Assembly (NCBI GenBank): GCA_037893225.1
Contig: JAZGUH010000327.1
Span: 248,001 to 312,000, forward strand
Direction: 5' to 3'
DNA: 64,000 nucleotides
DNA from: Hippasteria phrygiana
Taxonomy: Eukaryota; Echinodermata; Asteroidea; Valvatida; Goniasteridae
The notes under the pieces: model-generated
What the model saw: only the letters and a program-made list of their open reading frames with translations
Database searches by the model: none
What the model was told of the DNA's origin: nothing
Program-made: the position numbers and the translations under genes
Part shown: positions 32,329 through 42,328 of the stretch, one piece after another
How the letters are laid out: every line of letters begins with the position of its first letter
Position numbering within the stretch: position 1 is the first letter of the stretch

Positions 32329-33649
32329 GTGTGGATGGAATAAGGCAAGCACCTCCTACAGCAAGCGCCCACCGATGAACTTCAGTAAAGAGACTGGCTG
32401 TACGGAAGATTTCAGTCACCCATGCAGATCTTTCAGCTCTTCTTCTGCCAAGCAGTGTGGGAGTTGATGGTGGAGGAGACCAATCGCTATGCCGACCAAA
32501 CAATGTGTGCAGATGCAGCCAATCATCAGCCTGCCTGGACTCCAACTACTGTTCCTGAAATGATGGCATTCATGGCCTTGCTTCTGTGCATGGGTATCAA
32601 CAAAAGGCCTCGCTACAGCATGCACTGGTCCAGGTCCGAAGTTCTGCGAAGTCCCCTGTATTCGGCGACCATGTCTCGCAATCGATTCACTGCGATCCTT
32701 TGATTTTTCCACCTTGCCAACAACAGAGCTCAACCAGGTGATGCTCCCCCTGACAAACTGTCCAAGGTTCGCCCGCTGCTCGACATTGTATTGCCATCCT
32801 TTCCTCGCATTTGCAAGCCAGGCCGAAACCTCTCACCGGATGAGACAATGATCAAGTTCAAAGGCCGACTTGGTTTCAAACAGTACATGCCACGAAAGTC
32901 CGCCAAATGGGATTGAAATGTTTTTCATTGAACGAGTCAGAAACCGGTTATACATGTGCCTGGAAGGTGTTCACCGGCTCTCAGCCCACATCAAAAGAAT
33001 CTAGTCAATCCTCCGTTGGTTATGCTTCAACACACCACCCACCTAATCTTTCATCTGCTGGGCATGTAGTCCTCGACCTTATTAAAGGACTCGAACATAA
33101 GGGACATTTCATTTTCATGGACAATTGGTACACGAGCCCTGCTCTCGTCTGCAAGTTGTCACAGTTAAAGTTCGGAGCTCGTGGAACTGTACGCTACACC
33201 TCACAAGGGATTCCAGATTGTGCAAACCCCAAAAAGTTCCCCATGAGAAGAGGTGCTGACCCCCAGTTTTACACCAAAGCCGGGCAACTGTGCGTCGTTT
33301 GGCAGGATGCCAAACGTGTAACTCTTCTTACCAATTTTGGAAACTGCGATATCGACACGAAAGACATTCGGAGCAAAAACAGTTTGAGTGGACTTCGTAC
33401 AATCAAAAAACCTGCTGTCGTCTGAATGATTATAATAAATACATGGGAGGAAGTGATCTCGCAGCACAAATGTGTCAGTACTACTCGCACCCTCACAAAT
33501 CGATGAAATGGTGGAAAAGAGTTTTCGTGACCATTCTTGACATCTGTTTGTTGAATGCTACCATTGTATACAACAGCATCCCTACAAACCAGCACTTGAC
33601 CACTTTGGATTTCAGGGTCAAGGTGATAGAAGGACTATGTGGGCGTTGA
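32329..33649 (+). pseudogene. piggyBac-like (PGBD4-type) transposase, broken main exon
   Basis: The DNA encodes the DDE-type transposase core of piggyBac. Recognisable blocks are WELMVEETNRYADQ, VPEMMAFMALLLCMGI, SATMSRNRF, LLDIVLPSF, LSPDETMIKFKGRLGFKQYM (first catalytic Asp), GHFIFMDNWYTSPAL (second Asp), GARGTVRYTSQGIP, and NDYNKYMGGSDLAAQM (third Asp), then KSMKWWKRVF. It is disabled by a frameshift near 32420, TGA at 32701-32703, a frameshift near 32912 and another near 33420. The C-terminal cysteine-rich domain is missing where the BEL/Pao fragment begins. All three catalytic Asp survive, so decay is fairly recent. Confidence 0.9.
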
Positions 33650-33955
33650 TTGTTTTGGGCCTTTCTATGTGAAACGTGGCAGGAGTAGAGAGAAAAGATA
33701 CGGATGTCTCTTCACGTGCCTCGCCACAAGAGCCATTCACCTTGAGAGTCTACATTCTCTCGAGACAGATTCATTTCTGAATGCCTTCATGAGATTCGCA
33801 GCTAGAAGAGGTACGCCAGAGAAAGTGCTTTCTGACAACGGAACCAACTTTGCTGGGGGCGAGAAGGAAATAAGAGAGGCTATCTCCAAACTAGAAAATG
33901 ATAGCAAGTTGTACGGATTCTCCCTTGTCAAGCACATTGAATGGAAGTTTTCCTG
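33641..33955 (+). pseudogene. BEL/Pao integrase catalytic core, inverted segment
   Basis: The plus strand encodes GVDCFGPFYVKRGRS, then LFTCLATRAIHLE, FMRFAARRGTPEKVLSDNGT and LVKHIEWKF. This is the integrase core of BEL/Pao LTR retrotransposons with its first two acidic residues (GVD and SDNGT). The frame begins exactly where the piggyBac relic ends. It stops at the point where the preceding part of the same integrase appears on the opposite strand, so this ~310-bp segment has been flipped. Confidence 0.8.
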
Positions 33956-34680
33956 GTGTAACCCTGCATTCAGGAAGATCCGCCATCCGTTGCGTCTGTG
34001 GTGTTCCACGCAATTTCTTGCAGACAACACATGCCTTTATGACATTCTTGATCAATGACCGGGCCTTCGGAATCCAGTACTGCCGTCTCACCAGAGATAG
34101 CACGTGTTCCTTTGCCTGAGTGACCCGACAGAGTGTCATGTGCGTGACGAACAATCAGGGTTGACACATGATGATGCTTCGGTAGAATCGCTGGGAACTT
34201 TCGACTCTCTTCTATGGGTGCTTGTCTGAGCCTACCACCTAGTCTCAGAACACCGCTGTCATCAATAAATGGCTCGAGACTGTAAATAGAACTTTGCCTT
34301 TGGACTGAACGCCGTCCTTTCTCCAAGTCTCGAACCTCTTGCTCGTAGTTCGTTCTTTGCACGTATCTGATTACAGCAATTTCTGCATCATCCATCTCTG
34401 CTGCGATCAGTCGATTACCATGCCATGTGGATCGAGATAGGCGTTGAATCAAACACTTCTTGTAACGCAGGACCCACGCGACGGCCTTTTTAAGACGGTT
34501 CCAATTGGAAAACTTGTTGATGAGTCGTCTCACATGATCATCTGTCGCTGTAGCTCCGGTAGCTCTCGACACTGCCACTTTCTTCACTTCCCGGTCTGTC
34601 TCCATGAGATTTGGAGCTTGAGGAGTTACTGGCCAACTCTGTTCCTCCTGCCATAGGAATTTTGGACATCTATCTAAATA
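33946..34680 (-). pseudogene. BEL/Pao pol fragment: connection region and integrase zinc-binding domain
   Basis: The minus strand starts at CPKFLWQEEQSWP, the typical RNase-H/integrase connection. It passes VLRLGGRLRQAPIEESRKFP and PKHHHVSTLIVRHAHD with SGHSG. After a frameshift near 34130 it continues as VLSLVRRQYWIPKARSLI and KACVVCKKLRGTP, completing the His2Cys2 zinc finger. It ends at CRVTPGKLPF (33946). The catalytic core that should follow is present but inverted (33641-33955). No LTRs or other pol domains are seen. Confidence 0.85.
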
Positions 34681-34990
34681 TATTAAAAGGAAAACTATGT
34701 AATAAATAAAAATATGAATAATCAAATATATAAATAGTTACATAATAAATAAAATCACATAAAAAAAAATTAAAAAAAAATAAAAATAAATAAAAAAATA
34801 AATAAATAAATACAAATAAAAAAATTAAAAGAAGATAATTAAATGAAGAAATGAATAAATACATGTAATACTAAATAAATAAAAAGAAAGCAAAACAAAT
34901 CTTAAATTGAATTTACAATAAATCAGGGAAAATAAAACACCTTGGAATAGTAAGCATGAGTTGATATAATAGACCAGGAAAGTAACTATC
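34681..34990. repeat. AAAT-rich low-complexity DNA
   Basis: Imperfect (AAAT)n / (AATA)n sequence separates the BEL fragment from the LINE tail. No gene is seen. Confidence 0.8.
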
Positions 34991-34994
34991 ATTT

Positions 34995-35500
34995 ATGAAT
35001 CATGAAAATGAGCCGACAAACATCTGTTGAAACCATGAAAAGAGTCCAGAATGATAGAGTCGTTAATGTGAGAGGGTAGACTGCTCCAGATGCGGGGGAA
35101 TGAATGGGTGGGTGTGTTCTTAAGGGCTAGTGTTCTGGCATAATGGTGGTGAAAAGTGACTGTTTCCTGGTGTCTGCTCGAACTGAATGGCAATCAATGA
35201 GATTAAACAAACATTTTGTAACAAATGTCACTGTGTGTTTTTGTCGTCTTAAGTCCAGAGAAATCCAGTTCAGATGTAGGTTAGCTTGTTTGTATGTGGA
35301 ACAAAGTTTACCTAAAAAGTTATCATCGACGTTTCCGTAAGGGTCTGTGAGCATGAAAAGGGTAAATTCCTGTATAGCCGCGTTGTTAAATGAATCAGCG
35401 CTTTTCCGGCTGGCTTGAATGGGATTGTTTGTTGTGTTCAATGCAAGGGCCTTGTTCTGGCCATGGAGGAAGAAAACACTTCTTCCTCCATGTTCTGACA
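34995..35500 (-). pseudogene. LINE reverse-transcriptase C-terminal fragment
   Basis: On the minus strand, KLCSTYKQANLHLNWISLDL and RRQKHTVTFVTKCLFNLI are followed after a frameshift by ALKNTPTHSFPRIWSSLPSH. This is the usual LINE ORF2 ending (LR-RR------KIL, then R---SF-PR-WNSLP) of Jockey/CR1-type elements. It is 5'-truncated, as expected for target-primed insertion. The A-rich tract at its 3' side (minus strand, below 34990) is consistent with that. Confidence 0.6.
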
Positions 35501-36019
35501 CAAGTATAATAGTAATTTCTATGATGGACCGGGACCAGCGGATTTTGTTGATTTCTTTCTTGTGGAGAATTATTGCCGTTGAACCTGACGTACCCCTTTC
35601 TTATCTGTTAAAGACACACAGCGGCCCTGAAATCCCCCAAATTTAATCTCTTTGGTTAGTTACCTACACTGTTAGAAAGTGGGGCAAACAGATTACCCAA
35701 CGTTGGTACAATAGTCAACTTGTTCAACCCGGTGGGTAATTTTTTCACGTAATTTACCAACTACTGTATAACCACAGCTGTTGTTTAACCCCACATTAAC
35801 TAACAATTGGGGGTAATGTGTCCCTTAACTATTGCTTTGCTTCGCAGTGGGCCTGTTGGCAAAGTTTCTATATAACTTTCGCAAGAATGTTACGTTTTTA
35901 AGGGGGTATATTCCAGTGGCGACAGTGGTTGCGCCATTTAATTTGTCACATTTTTGACATTTATTGTACTATAGACCTTTTTCGTGTGTCGTCAGGGACC
36001 GCATGGTTGCCATATGATG

Positions 36020-36199
36020 CACGATATGGGGCAGAGCGAACCCCCCCCCCCCCCCCCTCTTTTGTGTTGGTCATTGTGTTCCCGGAATCTCAGGAATTCT
36101 TTTCAGAAGTCTAGGGGGGGATGTGTTAGGTAACAATAATCTGGAGAGTGTATAGGGTATAGGGACAAAAAGGGGGGTACCCCTCTGCCCCATATCGTG
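36020..36199. repeat. Foldback repeat with CACGATATGGGGCAGAG arms
   Basis: Perfect 17-bp arms, CACGATATGGGGCAGAG (36020-36036) and its complement (36183-36199), enclose a poly-C run and ~130 bp of filler. It lies ~125 bp upstream of the last synaptotagmin-like exon, so it is intronic. Confidence 0.8.
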
Positions 36200-36323
36200 C
36201 TGGGTATACATGGTGCAGTGAATTACGTTTTTATTAAAGTGAATCAGTCAAGGTCCGCCACTGATATTTTACCAAATGAATATGAAACGTGTACTTTTCA
36301 TTTGCTATTTTTTATCCCGTCAG

Positions 36324-36673
36324 AAACATACGTGGAGGTGAAACTCTTTCAAAGAAGTGGTGAGAATTCAACGATGCAGACATGTTGCACCAAACACCAC
36401 TCCGGGGGCCGGAACCCGGTCTTCAAGGAAGCATTCTCCTTTGACCTTCCCTGTATCGGCCTGGCCTCGGTCTACACTGAACTGACGTTTACCTTGTGGC
36501 GCCGAAACTTCGTACTGACCGATGAGGTGTTGGGCCGCGTGACTCTTTCCAGCGGGATGCTCTTCAAATGGAAAAAGTCTCAGTCTTTGGCAAATACGCT
36601 GGACGAGGTGTTCAGGTATCCAGGAAAAGTTATCTTTCAGTCCCACCCCTTGGTCAGTGAAAGAAATATATAA
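36324..36673 (+). CDS. Synaptotagmin-like tandem C2 protein, last exon (rest of C2B)
   Basis: The acceptor CCCGTCAG (36316-36323) joins in phase 1 to exon 2, forming a Glu codon. The exon encodes ETYVEVKLFQRSG (family: DPYVKV-L), then NPVFKEAFSFDLPC, LTFTLWRRNFVLTDEVLGRV and FKWKKSQSLANTLDEVFRYP with a TAA at 36671-36673. This completes a C2B domain of 480 codons overall. The first acidic ligand is Glu, loop 3 has no Asp pair, and the usual C-terminal Trp-His motif is reduced to FQSHPL. These features fit a calcium-independent synaptotagmin relative (Syt12/13/15/17-like in vertebrate terms). The intron before it is 8.4 kb. No AATAAA is seen nearby. Confidence 0.85.
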
Positions 36674-36714
36674 TTTTATTGTTATGCTTGAATCATAAAG
36701 GTCCCTTCTTCAAA

Positions 36715-36960
36715 CAAGGATTCGCTCCACGCACCGCCCAAACAGGGCCCTGGGAACGTCTCATGCTCTTTGAGCTCTGATTGGATAGATTTTGCGTAAC
36801 TTGTGACCTGCTGGAGGACACCATTCCGGTGTCGCCATTTTCGATGAAGTAGTCCAGGTCAAAGGTTATTCGGGATAAAACAGCTGGCGTAAAATCACGT
36901 GATGTTACGCGAATAAGCCAGTTCGGCATTTGAACTGTGCCTGTGCACAATGAAATAGGG
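36715..36960. repeat. Relative of the inner foldback of hAT elements B and C
   Basis: The stretch with GGATTCGCTCC, CTCTTTGAGCTCTGATTGGA and AGATTTTGCGTAACTTGTGA matches the reverse complement of 41210-41310 with moderate divergence. The inner foldback of the hAT elements therefore also exists by itself, supporting the idea that it is a separate nested MITE. AT-rich DNA follows to 37426. Confidence 0.55.
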
Positions 36961-37140
36961 CGTTTACCAAACGGGGCTTGAGGCTTCGGGCTACGGGCTA
37001 GGCTCGGGCTTGGCTCGGGCTCGGCCGGCTAGGTTCAGGCTTCAACGCAAAACAAAATGGCAGCCAAAACGTTTCGTACGTTCATGCTTCAGGAGGCTTC
37101 GGTTGACCGTGGCTTCGGTTATCGGCTCGGCGTCAATGGG
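36961..37140. repeat. GGCTTCGGGCT low-complexity repeat
   Basis: Irregular GGCTCGGGCTT / GAGGCTTCGG repeats on both sides of a short unique stretch. There is no coding sign. Confidence 0.6.
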
Positions 37141-37596
37141 TAAACTGAAGGACAAAATTACTCGTGCGTAAATGTGTGTATTGATTTTTATCACTAATGC
37201 AATTTTATTAAATTTGTTCCAACGAACTTCTAATTACCTATAACTTCCCTAATCCACAACGTTGCTGAGAATTGTCTTTGTTTTCTTCGGTGGTTATTAC
37301 ATTTGTTTTAATAGGTGGGATTTTGGGGCAGGGGGCGGAGGGTTGAGTTTAGGTGCATGCTTCTAGATTGTTTTTTAATTTATTTATTTATTTATTAGTG
37401 TCTTGGAGGTGGGGGGGGGGGGGGGTTGCTGAACTATCAGATTGGATTGCGAGCGAAGACCCTCGCGTTTGGGTTTGCTGAAATCGAGTACGTCCGATCA
37501 GTAGAGGTAAAGTTTTTACAAGATTGTTTTACTTTGGAACAAACAAGACAAAAACATAAATACGGCCAATTATTGACCAATGAATTGATATCTATG

Positions 37597-37800
37597 GGTG
37601 CGTTCGAGTAGCTCACCCGGGTCGACTCGGGTAATAAGCCCCGTGCCGTTCGATTAGGCCTGACGTCATACCCGGGGCTTACTCGGGTCAGTATGGAATT
37701 CCATATCTGCCATTTTAAACGTCGCCCGTCGCCCTCCAAAACGTCGCCCGTCGCCCTCCAAAACGTCGCGCGTCGCCCTTCAAAACGTCGCCCGTCGCCC
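37597..37800. repeat. GGTGCGTT-type TIR fragment and 22-bp tandem repeat
   Basis: 37597-37700 repeats the left end of the element at 22468, including ACCCGGGTCGACTCG, GTGCCGTTCGATTAG and TGACGTCATAC. It is followed by four ~22-bp units AAACGTCGCCCGTCGCCCTC (37717-37801). The right half of the element is missing. Confidence 0.65.
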
Positions 37801-39392
37801 TAAGACTTTGACCTTTGACCGTCGTTTTATTCACTGTGTGCATGGGATTGGTGTGCATGATCACTCACGGAAAGGCCAATATTTGCTAATATTTGCATAT
37901 CACGCTCCCATTGGCTGAATTGCCATGAATGAACTTGTCATTGCACTACAATTAGCATCTGGCCTTACTGAGCAACTGTCAATTTTAATATAAGTTCAAT
38001 CAATTAATACAAACTGATGTTCAAAGATGATACAAAATATGCAAGCTCAATGTTTTCCTACTTCTCCCTTCCAACACCGAATAGAAAGTGACACTGATTG
38101 TCTAATTGTTTGTTAATCTTTTTAATTGTTTGAATTGCTTTTCTAGTGTCCGTTTTTTGCTTTAAATCTCACGTCGATTGTATTCTACAATCACAAAGAA
38201 GATAAAACAAAAACTAGCAATTAAAAATACGAAAAATAAAACAAATACTAGGAATTTTAAAGAATTACAAATATTCAGACAAAAAATTAGAAATTGGATT
38301 TTTAAAAGTTAGATCATTAAGCCATTAAATAAAAGAGACATGAACGGGAAGCGAAAGGAACGGAGGTCCAACTTAAATAATGTAAATTTGTATATGAATA
38401 AAACAATAGACGTAATTGCACCTTAATTAATACGTAAAATTTAGCCATTAAAGAATAAAATCACAAAATACAGCAAAAAGTGTGATTAATGTGGTGATCG
38501 GAGTATACAGGAGTAAATAAATATTTTTGGTCAAAAGAGGGCGCTAATCATCGTGCATCGAGACCGTAAACCAGCAAGTTGATGCGCATTAATTCGAGAT
38601 CACAGTTGCGTTATGAGGCTCATTAATAATTTAGTGATTAGTTAATTCTGTAAATTAATGAGAAGGCTAATATTTTGCAGTCTACGAGGTATTACTTAAT
38701 ACCTTTGATCAAATATTCATTGTGCGTATTTGGTTAGACCGAGATTTACAATCTTAATGAGGAAGTTAATCGTCTATTTGTTTGGAGTGTATGCTCACTG
38801 TATACGTAAACTGGCATACAGTGGCGCTCTTCTCAGAATCACTCTGCCTTGACAATTTCGATCACAGGACCCTCTCATAAAATGGGTTTCTGAGCTGCCA
38901 ATAAAGACAAGGAAGAGCCTGAGCTTTAGGGCCACTTAAAATTGCATCAACTGGTGTTTGTCTTGGAATGGAAATAAATTGATTGACTCCAGCTGGCGAA
39001 CCACAGACCAGGCCTCATCGCCTAGCGTCTTTATTCCTACTTGGGGGCGCAAAATACTACAGATTTGGTAACACGGATGGGGTGGATTTCAGCGGAGTTT
39101 TCTACTTGATGGTGGAAGTCTACCGTGCGTTGGCTGTGGTGGTGATGGTACTGGTAGGAGCTGTGTTGACTGCTGACTGCGACTGCGAGTATACTGCAGT
39201 ATACCACACAACAGCTGAGTTGTACAGCCATTTTATTTAAATTGTGATTGAACATCACTAGATACTACCGTGTTAATAATTTGATAAGTACCGTATTAGT
39301 ACTGTGGTTGATTTAAATTAAGGAAAGACCAGTTGATGCAGTTGTTCAGAGGGTGGGTTTCATGCTGTTGCATAATTGTTGATTTGATTGGC
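37801..39392. other. AT-rich intergenic DNA
   Basis: Mostly AT-rich non-coding DNA. A frame of 85 codons at 38983-39240 (starts MTPAGEPQTRP) has no recognisable domain. The segment around 38890-38980 (CTGCCAATAAAGACAAGG, AAATAAATTGATTGACTCC) resembles a retroposon tail but could not be assigned. Confidence 0.35.
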
Positions 39393-39644
39393 ATTAGCCT
39401 TTTAAAGGTATGGCGGACACAATAGGAGGGCGCTATTTGATTTGGGTAAACATTTTGTGAAACCACAAATTCCAGTGAAAGTCAGAATCAGATATTGTTT
39501 TAAGTTAAAGTACAATCCATAGTACAATCCATAGATCATGCCTAATCTTCACCTTTGAAATTTCCTGTGGTTTAACAAAAGGTATACCTAAATCAAATAG
39601 CGCCCTCTCCTATTGTGTCCGCCATATCTCTAAAAGGCTAATAG
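39393..39644. mobile_element. Foldback MITE with AAATAGCGCCCTC arms
   Basis: The two ~75-bp arms are nearly perfect inverses. The left starts ATTAGCCTTTTAAAGGTATG, then GCGGACACAATAGGAGGGCG (39412-). The right mirrors it at 39590-39644. About 100 bp separates them. Its outer end (ATTAGCC...GGCTAAT) suggests short TIRs, but no target duplication is clear. It is non-coding. Confidence 0.8.
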
Positions 39645-39755
39645 TAATCGTGTCAGGTTCCATTGAGTAGGCTACACTGGGTGGTTTCGCTTTTTTGCCT
39701 GTAGTGTAGGGTTAACAACATGGTAACCTTGGAAGTTGGGTGAGTTGAGAAATTA

Positions 39756-40697
39756 GTGAAGGGGCTGACAGAGGCATTGCAACAGAGCAAGCCATCTGTT
39801 CAGCGACCAATAAAGCTATCACGTTTTTCGGGTCGACCCACCAAGCAGGGTGACCCTACCATAAAGGAGTGGCTGGAGGAAGTAGAAATTTATTGCCAAC
39901 AGTGTCACATATCTGTGGGAGAGAGGGCCTCTGTATTAATTAATCACTTGAAGGGAACTGCCCGTCATGAGATTAAATGCAATGATCGGTGTCAGGCTGA
40001 GAATGAATCCCTCGTGGATTTTTCTCGGGAACTAATTCGTTTGTACGATCGAATCTTGGAAGTCGCCCCGACTTCCAAGAAAGAGTCCATGAAGACACTT
40101 AAGGATCAGGCACTGGTTAGTCAGTTCATTGCAGGTGCGCGTGGTCAGAGCTCTGACCACGCGCACCTGCAATGAACTGCACTAGGCTGGAATTAAGGCG
40201 CCATGAGCTAGCAAACCCAAGTAAAACGTTTAACGAACTACGGGATGTGGCTCTGGAAGTGTTTCGGGATGACGAGAGAGCTCCGAGGGCCAAGAGCAGT
40301 CACATTCGTAGCGTTGAGACTGATATGATGCATGAAGCAGAGGAAAGTGGTGAACCACCAGTGGAACACCATGGGATTGGTGTTGGTGGACTACATGTAG
40401 GTACCCAGAGTGGGTCTGCTTGGCAGCAGCGACAGGATAAGATACTACATTCCATCCAGGATTTGCAGGGTCAGTTTAATAAGCAGCAGGACCAGATCAA
40501 TTCTCTCATGGAAACATGCTGAAATTGAGTTCACAAGTGGGAAGGGAAATCCACTAAATGAGAAGCCACAGGTTGAATCCAATCCTTGGCAACCCCGGTG
40601 TTTTAGGTGCAAGCGCCTAATTGGGCATTTCAAGGCGCAGTGTCGAGTAAAGCTAGGCCAACATGGTGTTGATGAGAGTCATTCTGTGACAACCAGG
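39756..40697 (+). pseudogene. gypsy-like gag, frameshifted
   Basis: The first part has the capsid pattern (RFSGRPTKQGDPTIKEWLEE, then INHLKGTARHEIK and LVDFSRELIRLYDRI). It reaches SQFIAGARG, where a 58-bp palindrome shifts the reading to a stop at 40173-40175. The second part (LELRRHELANPSKTFNELRD, 40185-40522) continues in another frame. A further shift leads to the knuckle CFRCKRLIGHFKAQC (40600-40644). It has five residues between Cys2 and His instead of the usual four. The frame runs into hAT element B. Confidence 0.8.
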
Positions 40698-42320
40698 CAG
40701 TGTTGTAGTACTCGTACTCGGTACTCGTACTCGAGTACTACTCGAGTACCGTTTTTGGCGTACTCGTACTCGTACTTGTACTCGAATGTCAAAGTACTCG
40801 TACTCCAACTGACGGTACTCGTACTCGGCCAGCAAAGTACTTGAACTCGACGTGTCAAAATTGTACTCGATCATCAAGGTACTCGTACTCGAATAGCAAT
40901 ACTCGATAAAAAAAAACCTATGGCTTGACTTAATTACCACGGCCTCACTGATAATTTTATCTATACTTTTAAATTGTTGATTGCGGAGAAATCGACTTCC
41001 TCTGCGCACCGTCCGGACAAATTCGCTTGTACCCCCCGCCCTGCAAACAGGGCGCTGGGCATGGGAAGGGCTGGTGTCGCTTCACAGAATCTTGTGAAGG
41101 AAGTACGGATGGCATTATGGGTAACTTATCATGACCTTTGCATGCAGCTAGCGCGCGCTACACGATAAACAGCATTAGCAATCGAGTTTGTGCTCTGCAT
41201 GCTACGTCACAGGTCATGCAAAATCTGTCCAATGAGAGCTCAAAGAGATCAGCCCTTGCCAGCGTCCTGTTTGCAAGGCGGGCGGGGGCCACGAGCGAAC
41301 CGGACAAATATCTAGCCGTAAACCCGTAATTAGGCCAATCATATTTGAAACGCCGAGGTGTTCTCAAAAAGTTCGTTTGATGGTTTCGTGCGAAGTTTCG
41401 GCGCGAACTCCGCAGGAGGTGGTCTTCAGATCTTGCCTCGTTTTCATAGAATTATTATCTTGCAATTTTCGCAAATTGTACCTCACGGTACCCTCCAAAA
41501 TCCCAAGCCTCTGGGCAATATCGCGGTTGGAATTCCCCCTCCCCATGTCGATGCCAGGCTTGGATCATCCCTTTTTGGTGATCGGTAATCTCACTTTTGA
41601 GTGGCATTGGCGCTTTCTAATACAGTATTCAAATTCAAATTATCCACCCTTATAAGGCCAGGGGATTCTAGTTTCAATATTTATGAATGGTCATGGCGAT
41701 TGACCTGTTAAATATTCATAACACGGCCCGAAACACAGCGCGCCTTTTCCCCCTATTGGCTTAAATACCAACTTAATGCATTCATGATCATGAATACATA
41801 ATGAGGCAATTCAAGATGGCGGTTTAACGTTGACCGCGCGCAGTCAGTGATGTCACGTCGGGAAGTGGCATTTTTTTCCATGAAGGAGTGAGTGTTTTTG
41901 TGTTGGAAACTTGCATATTACTGACTAAAATAATGACAAAGACACAGGTTTGGAAAATTTATTTAACATCTACGTTTTCAAAGATCGTAGATTCTTTGTA
42001 AATAAAACTTGAAGGTAGATTGCGTAAATACAAAGTCCCATTTTTGAAATTTGAGTTTCGTTTAAACGTTTGGGAAAATTTCTAAACGGATTTGCATTTT
42101 TTTTCGTTTAAACGTGTAAACGTCCCATACTTATTTCAAGCACAATGTACTCGGACTCGTACTCGTACTCGGAAATACAAGTACTCGGAAATACAAGTAC
42201 TCGGACTCGGAGACCTGTACTTGTACTCGGTTGGCAAAGTACTCGGACTTGAATGGTACTCGGCAATCTAAGTACTCGGCAGTACTCGGTACTCGGAAAA
42301 AGTACTCGACTACAACACTG
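40698..42320. mobile_element. hAT element B with GTACTCG subterminal arrays
   Basis: The ends CAGTGTTGTAGTACTCG (40698-) and CGACTACAACACTG (-42320) are flanked by the exact 8-bp target duplication CAACCAGG (40690-40697, 42321-42328). The first and last ~200 bp are tandem GTACTCGTACTCG arrays. The centre has an inner foldback (about 41000-41320), a 60-codon helix-turn-helix-like frame (41364-41546, minus) and unique DNA. It is near-identical to 55436-57079. It splits a gypsy element between zinc knuckle and protease. Confidence 0.95.
41364..41546 (-). pseudogene. Tc1/mariner-like helix-turn-helix fragment inside hAT element B
   Basis: The frame MGRGNSNRDIAQRLGILEGT followed by VRYNLRK looks like the first helix-turn-helix of IS630/Tc1-type transposases (G-SNR-IA--LG---GTVR). 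Downstream, SHETIKRTF resembles the R/S-ETIRR-L turn of the same family. Upstream, in another frame, ITDHQKGMI resembles the preceding helix. The DDE catalytic domain is absent. The same frame is open in element C (56099-56281). Its presence in an element with hAT ends suggests capture of foreign transposon DNA. Confidence 0.45.
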
Positions 42321-42328
42321 CAACCAGG

